From positions 124,001 through 188,000 of the forward strand of contig NZ_RHHV01000006.1 in assembly GCF_003710905.1 (NCBI RefSeq): a DNA stretch of 64,000 nt. Direction: 5' to 3'. A model generated the notes under the pieces. It did no database searches. It had not been told where the DNA came from and was given only the letters and a program-made list of their open reading frames with translations. The stretch is from Brevibacillus parabrevis. GTDB taxonomy: Bacteria; Bacillota; Bacilli; Brevibacillales; Brevibacillaceae. Both the position numbers and the translations under genes were made by a program. Each line of letters opens with the position of its first letter. The first letter of the stretch is position 1. Below are positions 58,605 to 64,000 of this stretch, piece by piece.

Positions 58605-60787
58605 AGGCCGGCAGCCTCCAGTCGATGTACGATTTCCTGCAAAACGTGCTGGGCTGCTACCGGAATGACGGTTCCCGGACCGAAGATGGCGGCAGCGCCA
58701 TGCTCGCGCAAAAAGGCGTAATCCTGCGGCGGAATGACCCCGCCGATGACGACGACGATATCTTCGCGGCCCAGCTTTTTCAGCTCCTCCACGAGTTGCG
58801 GCAGCAATGTCTTGTGTCCGGCAGCGAGCGAGCTGAAGCCGATCACATGCACGTCGTTTTCCACCGCTTGTTTTGCCGTTTCCTCCGGTGTCTGGAACAA
58901 CGGCCCGATATCGACATCAAAGCCCAGGTCGGCAAAAGCGGTTGCGATGACTTTTGCTCCCCTGTCGTGCCCGTCCTGGCCCATCTTGGCGATCATGATG
59001 CGCGGACGCCGCCCTTCCCACTGCTCAAATTCATCCGCCATTTTGCGCACCGCTGCCACTTCATCCGCATCGGCGTACTCCGCACTGTAGACGCCGCTGA
59101 TCGAGCGGATCACCGCTTTGTGCCGTCCGACCACTTTTTCATACGCATCCGAGATTTCGCCGAGCGACGCCCTTGCCCGCGCTGCTTCAATCGCCAGCGC
59201 CAGCAAATTGCCTTCACCCGTGCGCGCACATTCGGTGATAGCAGACAGGGCCGCCTGCACCCGCGCCTCGTCCCGATTTTCGCGAAGCTCTTGCAATCGG
59301 CGGATTTGCGCTTCGCGTACCGCTGTGTTGTCGACTTCGAGAATTTCCAGCGGGTCTTCCTTGTCCAGACGGTACTTGTTCACACCGATGATAGCTTCTT
59401 TCGCCGAATCGATATGCGCCTGGCGTCTGGCTGCCGCTTCCTCGATTTTCATTTTGGGCAATCCCGTCTCAATCGCTTTCGCCATGCCGCCCAAAGCTTC
59501 GATCTCCTCGATGTGCGCCCACGCTTTTTCCACGAGCTGCGCTGTCAGCGACTCGACGTAGTACGAGCCTGCCCACGGGTCCACGACCTTCGTAATCTGG
59601 GTTTCGTCCTGCAAAAACAACTGTGTGTTGCGGGCGATTCGCGCGGAAAAGTCGGTCGGAAGCGCAATCGCCTCATCGAGCGCATTCGTATGCAGCGACT
59701 GCGTATGTCCGAGCGCCGCCGCCATCGCTTCCACGCACGTCCGCACGACGTTGTTGTACGGGTCTTGCTCGGTCAGGCTCCAGCCGGATGTTTGCGAGTG
59801 CGTGCGCAACGCCATCGACTTTTCGTTTTTCGGGTTGAACTGCTTGATCAGGCTCGCCCAAATCAGGCGTGCCGCCCGCATTTTCGCTACCTCCATGAAG
59901 TAGTTCATGCCAATCGCCCAGAAAAACGACAGGCGCGGTGCGAAAGCGTCAATGTCAATGCCAGCCGCAAGCCCCGTTCGCACGTATTCCAAACCGTCCG
60001 CGAGCGTATACGCCAGCTCGATGTCCGCTGTCGCGCCTGCTTCTTGCAAATGGTAGCCGGAAATACTGATGCTGTTGAACTTGGGCATGTGCTTCGAGGT
60101 GTAGGCGAAGATGTCGGAAATAATTTTCATCGACGCCTCTGGCGGGTAAATGTACGTATTGCGCACCATGTATTCTTTCAAAATGTCGTTTTGAATCGTC
60201 CCGGTCAGCTCAGCCTGCGATACGCCCTGCTCCTCCGCCGCCACGATGTAAAAGGCCATGATCGGCAATACCGCTCCGTTCATCGTCATGGACACAGACA
60301 TTTTATCCAGCGGAATCCCGTCGAACAAAATTTTCATGTCGAGAATCGAGTCTACAGCCACTCCCGCCTTGCCGACATCCCCGACTACGCGCGGGTGGTC
60401 GGAATCGTATCCGCGGTGCGTGGCGAGGTCAAAGGCAATCGACAGCCCTTTTTGTCCGGCAGCCAGGTTGCGGCGATAAAAGGCGTTGCTCTCCTCTGCC
60501 GTGGAAAATCCGGCATACTGGCGCACGGTCCACGGCTGGGTGACGTACATCGTCGGATACGGGCCGCGGAAATAAGGAGGCAGGCCCGGCATGTAGCCCA
60601 GATGCGTCATGTCTTGCACATCTTCTTTTGTATAAACAGGCTTGACGGGGATTTGCTCCATCGTCTGCCACAACTGCTGCTCCGCAAACTCAAACGCCTT
60701 TGCCCCGGCAGAAGCCTCCGCCGGAAACAGGTCGGAGATGTCCCGCCTGGACGAATACGGCATTTTGGAAAAATCAGGTCTCTTCAT
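58601..60787 (-). CDS. mutB: Methylmalonyl-CoA mutase, large catalytic subunit
   Basis: 728 residues. The start at 60785-60787 follows GGAG by 10 bases. The TIM-barrel part has [12 protein letters not shown] (~84) and [12 protein letters not shown] (~115). The C-terminal cobalamin domain has G-Q-D-G-H-D-R-G (~604), whose His binds cobalt from below, and G-G-V-I-P-P-Q-D (~683). It interconverts (R)-methylmalonyl-CoA and succinyl-CoA. It overlaps the mutA stop by 4 bases. Confidence 0.96.
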   Translation of the reverse strand: MKRPDFSKMPYSSRRDISDLFPAEASAGAKAFEFAEQQLWQTMEQIPVKPVYTKEDVQDMTHLGYMPGLPPYFRGPYPTMYVTQPWTVRQYAGFSTAEESNAFYRRNLAAGQKGLSIAFDLATHRGYDSDHPRVVGDVGKAGVAVDSILDMKILFDGIPLDKMSVSMTMNGAVLPIMAFYIVAAEEQGVSQAELTGTIQNDILKEYMVRNTYIYPPEASMKIISDIFAYTSKHMPKFNSISISGYHLQEAGATADIELAYTLADGLEYVRTGLAAGIDIDAFAPRLSFFWAIGMNYFMEVAKMRAARLIWASLIKQFNPKNEKSMALRTHSQTSGWSLTEQDPYNNVVRTCVEAMAAALGHTQSLHTNALDEAIALPTDFSARIARNTQLFLQDETQITKVVDPWAGSYYVESLTAQLVEKAWAHIEEIEALGGMAKAIETGLPKMKIEEAAARRQAHIDSAKEAIIGVNKYRLDKEDPLEILEVDNTAVREAQIRRLQELRENRDEARVQAALSAITECARTGEGNLLALAIEAARARASLGEISDAYEKVVGRHKAVIRSISGVYSAEYADADEVAAVRKMADEFEQWEGRRPRIMIAKMGQDGHDRGAKVIATAFADLGFDVDIGPLFQTPEETAKQAVENDVHVIGFSSLAAGHKTLLPQLVEELKKLGREDIVVVIGGVIPPQDYAFLREHGAAAIFGPGTVIPVAAQHVLQEIVHRLEAAGL

Positions 60788-62907
60788 CGTGAGCTCACTC
60801 CTGTCCGCTCCTGAAGTTCTCGCAGCATCTGATAGCAATTGGAGCGCAGATGAATGCAATCATCCACTCCAGCCGCTTTGTACTGCGCCAGCTGCTCGGC
60901 ATCCGGCAATCCAGCCAAAAGCACGGTCATATCCGGAGCCGCCTGCTTGATCGCCTGGGCGAGTGGCGGCACCAGCTCGGGATAGCTTGCATCGTCGGAG
61001 CAAATGACGGTAATCCGCGCTCCCGATGCGATTGCCGCTTGTGCCGCCTCTGCTGCCGAGCTGTACGCTGCTGTTCGCAGCGCTGCAAAACCGCCGACGG
61101 CAAAAAACTCTGCGGCAAAGTCCGCTCGCGCCTTATGCTTGGCGACAGGGCCAAGCGCCGCCAGAAACACGGATGGCCGCTGCCCTGTTTTCTTTGCATA
61201 CGCTTCCGCTTGCTTGCGCAATGTTTCGAAAGCTTCAGCCGCCCGGTGAACGCGAAGCGGAGCAATCACAGTCGCTGCTTGCTTGCCTGCGGTCAGCGCC
61301 TTGGCAATATCGCCTACGGTCGCGCCGTCAAGCGCTGCTTTTGCCGCCGCTTCCACCCAATCAGCCGTATGTTGCGCCAGCTTTTCCAAAGCTTCTGCGG
61401 CATCAGCCGGATTTTTTTGGCTGCGGTATGTGCGCAATTCCGCGACTCGCTGCTTGTGAAGCGCTGGGTTGGCTGGACGCGTGAGCAGCTGCTCCGCAGG
61501 ATTCGGATACATGTTGGTGCCGACGATGCGGCTTTTGCGCTCTTGGATGTCTTTTTGCTTGCGGGCCGCTGTCTGGGCAATCGTTTCTTGCACGAAGCCG
61601 GACTCCAAAGCACGAAGCAAGCCGCCCTGCTCCTCTACTTGCACGAACAGCTCCCACGCCTTTTTCGCCAATTCGTCCGTGAGCCACTCGACATACCAGG
61701 AGCCGCCAGCAGGGTCAGCGACTTTTGCCAGGTGCGCCTCCTGTTCCAAAATGATTTGCGTATTGCGTGCGATCCGGCGGGAAAACTCGTTGGCTGGACG
61801 AATCGCTTCGTCAAAAGCAGATACATGCAAGCTGTCGACGCCGCCAACAATCGCAGAAAACGCTTCCGTAGTTGCGCGCAGCATGTTGACGTACGGGTCG
61901 CAGACCGTTTTCGTCCAGGCTGCTGTGCGGGCGTGAATCGCTATTTTTTGCGCCTCGGCAGAACCGCCGTACGCGTCCACAATATTCGCCCACAGCATTT
62001 TCACGGCCCGAAGCTTGGCAATTTCCATGAACACATCGAAACTGACCGCGAAAGAAAACTGCATCCGGCCCGCCACTTCTTCAATCGTAAGGCCGCGGTC
62101 AAGCATCGCCTGAATATACTCGACGCCTGTTGCCAGCGAAAAAGCCAGCTCGGCCACAGCATGACCGCCGCTCTCGCAATACGGATTGCCCTGAACGAGA
62201 ATCGTTTTGAGCTTGGGCGCATGCTGACTGGCCCAACTCGTCATTTTCGCCATCGCGGCAAAAGCAGTGTCAAGCGAGTGCGGAAGCTGTCCTTCCACGA
62301 GCAGCGGCGTCACCGGGTCTTGCCCGATGCATCCCCGCAAGTTTGCCGGACTGTGGCCGCTCGCCTTCATATGAGCGAACAGCAGGGAAAAGACTGGCAA
62401 ACCCAATGCTCCCGACTGCACGAACAAAGGCAGCTCTTCCAAATTCAGTCCGCGCAAAGCTTCCCCCAGTTCTTCCAGCGCAAAAATGGACAAGCCGTCT
62501 TTACCGATGTCTTCCGGCAGTGCTTCATCTGGATCAAGCCCTGCGCGCACAGCGCGATCAAATACGATGTGCAGCGCCGTTTGCCCGCGAGCCAAATCTG
62601 TCAATGCCGCTTCATGAAACGATTTCGCGTCCGGGGCCGCCATTTCCTGGCAGACCTCCCAGCGCCCAGCCTGCTGATCCAGCGGACTTCTCGTTCCCCT
62701 GACAAAAGGAGCCCCGCCCGGCCCCCCTCGTCGTGGCAATGTTGCGACATCTTCCGCCCGATAGATCGGCTGGCGGATAATTCCTTCCTGTGTTTTGGTC
62801 AACAGCTTGGCATCGAAGGCAGCTCCCTTCAACGATTTTTCGGCCGCCTCCCGCCATTGCTCGTACGTCGGCACAGGAAATTGCGTAAACAGTGTATCTT
62901 TATTCAC
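60784..62907 (-). CDS. mutA: Methylmalonyl-CoA mutase, small subunit
   Basis: 707 residues, the non-catalytic partner of the heterodimeric mutase. It keeps the TIM-barrel fold ([10 protein letters not shown] near 377, [10 protein letters not shown] near 393). In the C-terminal domain the cobalamin-ligand D-x-H-x-x-G is replaced ([10 protein letters not shown]), as expected for a small subunit that binds no cofactor. It lies 28 bases after the biotin carrier gene. Confidence 0.93.
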   Translation of the reverse strand: MNKDTLFTQFPVPTYEQWREAAEKSLKGAAFDAKLLTKTQEGIIRQPIYRAEDVATLPRRGGPGGAPFVRGTRSPLDQQAGRWEVCQEMAAPDAKSFHEAALTDLARGQTALHIVFDRAVRAGLDPDEALPEDIGKDGLSIFALEELGEALRGLNLEELPLFVQSGALGLPVFSLLFAHMKASGHSPANLRGCIGQDPVTPLLVEGQLPHSLDTAFAAMAKMTSWASQHAPKLKTILVQGNPYCESGGHAVAELAFSLATGVEYIQAMLDRGLTIEEVAGRMQFSFAVSFDVFMEIAKLRAVKMLWANIVDAYGGSAEAQKIAIHARTAAWTKTVCDPYVNMLRATTEAFSAIVGGVDSLHVSAFDEAIRPANEFSRRIARNTQIILEQEAHLAKVADPAGGSWYVEWLTDELAKKAWELFVQVEEQGGLLRALESGFVQETIAQTAARKQKDIQERKSRIVGTNMYPNPAEQLLTRPANPALHKQRVAELRTYRSQKNPADAAEALEKLAQHTADWVEAAAKAALDGATVGDIAKALTAGKQAATVIAPLRVHRAAEAFETLRKQAEAYAKKTGQRPSVFLAALGPVAKHKARADFAAEFFAVGGFAALRTAAYSSAAEAAQAAIASGARITVICSDDASYPELVPPLAQAIKQAAPDMTVLLAGLPDAEQLAQYKAAGVDDCIHLRSNCYQMLRELQERTGVSSR

Positions 62908-62935
62908 GGTCCAGACCTCCCCTCATTCGCCGATT

Positions 62936-63469
62936 CTACTCGGCAAGCTTCACCAAAAACAGCGGCTGGCCGTGGTCAACCAGTTGGCCGTTTTGTACCA
63001 GTATCGAAACGATTTCCCCTTTTACCTCTGCTTCAATCTCGTTGAACAGCTTCATGGCTTCCACGATACAGACAATGCTGGACGGCTCCACGCGATCGTG
63101 TACCGCTACATACGGTGGCGCATCCTCGGCAGAAGCCGCGTAAAAGGTCCCGACCATCGGGGAGGTGATTTTATGCAAGTTTTCCGTCTTTTCTGCGGGA
63201 TGAGCTGTTGCCTCCTGCCGCTTTGTTGCTACAGGTTCTGTTTGGAGCGGTTGAGTTCCTGCTTTTTGCGGCAGGTTGACGACGGATGAAGCTGGCTTGG
63301 CAGTGACCGCTGGCAACGTCGGCGCAGTCACGGCAGCAACGCTTGCTGTTTGCCCGGCAGTCCGGCGTTTGATGCGCAAACGGGATTCGTCATCGCTGAC
63401 ATCGATAGACTCTATGTCTGTCTGCTCCAGCAGCTTGACCAGTTCTCTCAGTTCATAGATCGAAAACAT
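62936..63469 (-). CDS. accB: Biotin carboxyl carrier protein
   Basis: 177 residues. Start at 63467-63469 follows GGGAGG by 7 bases. N-terminal helix M-F-S-I-Y-E-L-R-E-L-V-K-L, an Ala/Pro/Thr-rich linker (~40-105), and a C-terminal lipoyl/biotinyl barrel with the thumb (A-S-A-E-D-A-P-P-Y) and intact C-I-V-E-A-M-K-L-F-N-E-I, where the Lys is biotinylated. It is the first gene of the operon behind the TetR palindromes and should serve the carboxylase subunits at its end. Confidence 0.95.
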   Translation of the reverse strand: MFSIYELRELVKLLEQTDIESIDVSDDESRLRIKRRTAGQTASVAAVTAPTLPAVTAKPASSVVNLPQKAGTQPLQTEPVATKRQEATAHPAEKTENLHKITSPMVGTFYAASAEDAPPYVAVHDRVEPSSIVCIVEAMKLFNEIEAEVKGEIVSILVQNGQLVDHGQPLFLVKLAE

Positions 63470-63516
63470 ACGTATTCCTCCCATGTCCCGACTCATTGTG
63501 GCTGATTTGCCAACGA

Positions 63517-63618
63517 ACCGACTGGTTGGTCTGTGATGAATGCGCAAGACCGACCAGTTGGTCTTTTAAACATTATAGCAAATGTCTGAATCGTCGTACA
63601 GACCAACCAGTCAGTCTG
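63517..63618 (-). promoter_or_regulatory. Promoter with three TetR-type palindromes
   Basis: A -10 TATAAT lies at 63572-63577. Palindromes of the form ACC(A/G)ACyrGTyGGT lie at 63517-63530, 63549-63562 (extended arms AAGACC...GGTCTT, 63546-63565) and 63602-63615. The middle one covers the start-site area, the third the -35 area, the first the leader. The adjacent TetR gene is the likely source of the repressor. Confidence 0.75.
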
Positions 63619-63706
63619 AATGGTACATCGCTGACCGGACCGTGAAGCGACTATGCCTCTGCTCCCATTTTTAGCAATGACGAGTAGTCGCCTGATCCAT
63701 ATTCGT

Positions 63707-64000
63707 TTACAACAATTTGAACGGCGCTTCGGGCGAAGCCAGGAAAAAGCGGTTGAAGTCCGGATTTTTCATCGCTTCTGGCTTCAGGACGGAATGCAGA
63801 ACCATGTCGGCGTAAATGTCCGCAATCTGCTCGATCGAATACGTCCCTGTTTTTTGATACCATTTGTAAATCCAGTTGACCATGCCGAAAATCGCCATGG
63901 AGACGATTGGCACAGGCAGCTCCGGCCGGAACTCGCCCGATTTGATCCCGTCGGAAATGACGGTAAACATGATTTGCTTGTAGCGGTCCCGCTTCGTTTC
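63707..64000 (-). CDS. TetR/AcrR family regulator, C-terminal part (cut by window end)
   Basis: The visible 97 residues (from E-T-K-R-D-R-Y-K-Q-I-M-F) correspond to the C-terminal ligand-binding domain of FadR/KstR2-like TetR proteins: I-K-S-G-E-F-R-P, V-S-M-A-I-F-G-M-V-N-W-I-Y-K-W-Y and S-I-E-Q-I-A-D-I-Y-A-D-M-V. The DNA-binding N-terminus lies beyond base 64000. Such regulators usually bind acyl-CoA esters. Position upstream of the methylmalonyl operon, with TetR palindromes between, suggests it represses that operon and responds to a short acyl-CoA. Confidence 0.85.
   Translation of the reverse strand, partial: ETKRDRYKQIMFTVISDGIKSGEFRPELPVPIVSMAIFGMVNWIYKWYQKTGTYSIEQIADIYADMVLHSVLKPEAMKNPDFNRFFLASPEAPFKLL

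Noticed and set aside
58625..60814. A 729-codon plus-strand ORF opposite the mutase gene
   Set aside because: It lies wholly antisense to mutB, whose motifs are complete; it lacks an RBS and has shadow-type composition rich in Arg, His and Phe. The same applies to 60850-63045 opposite mutA.

Overview
The window reads as chromosomal DNA of an endospore-forming Gram-positive bacterium of the Bacillales, most likely Brevibacillus or a close Paenibacillaceae relative. This is inferred from moderate-to-high GC with strong AGGAGG ribosome binding sites, a Tlp small acid-soluble spore protein, a YhcN-type spore lipoprotein, a free-methionine-(R)-sulfoxide reductase of the Bacillus type, KhtTU, and a heterocycloanthracin/sonorensin-type peptide. 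I saw no rRNA or tRNA gene and no CRISPR array.

Layout. 1-14.8 kb is mixed housekeeping and sporulation: a truncated esterase, an mnmA operon, tlp, a glycerophosphodiesterase, a LexA-boxed YolD-like pair, a bile-acid/sodium-symporter-family carrier, a YhcN lipoprotein, an O-methyltransferase, divergent msrA and fRMsr genes, a GNAT enzyme and many small proteins. 15.0-23.9 kb is an iron island with Fur-like boxes: a siderophore-binding lipoprotein, a Btr-type AraC/binding-protein fusion, a translationally coupled FMN monooxygenase of the NtaA/DszA family, a second AraC regulator that reads in frame into a siderophore-binding lipoprotein, an MFS exporter and a PchR-like regulator. No siderophore permease or ATPase gene is in the window.

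23.9-34.0 kb is one minus-strand operon of MoxR ATPase, DUF5682, VWA, DUF4132 and SWIM zinc-finger proteins plus a small protein. It has the same composition as the uncharacterised E. coli yeh cluster. 34.1-39.2 kb holds a DUF2268 gene remnant, tryptophan dioxygenase, small proteins, DedA, and the khtTU K+/H+ antiporter. 39.3-45.3 kb is a complete-looking azol(in)e peptide (TOMM) cluster: precursor, attenuating terminator, maturation protein, YcaO and SagB. 45.5-52.2 kb is accessory material: a TVP38 protein, an HhH protein, a WYL regulator with a divergent hydrolase, an APH-type kinase with a broken 3' copy nearby, and a 6 x 20 bp minisatellite.

52.3-54.0 kb is an ABC-F protein behind a three-segment transcription attenuator with an upstream ORF. 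54.1-64.0 kb is a propionyl-CoA carboxylase/methylmalonyl-CoA mutase operon (accB, mutA, mutB, meaB, pccB, a BCCP-like protein lacking the biotin lysine, accC). It lies behind three TetR-type palindromes and next to a TetR gene cut by the window end. The operon should convert propionyl-CoA to succinyl-CoA, but no epimerase gene is present here.
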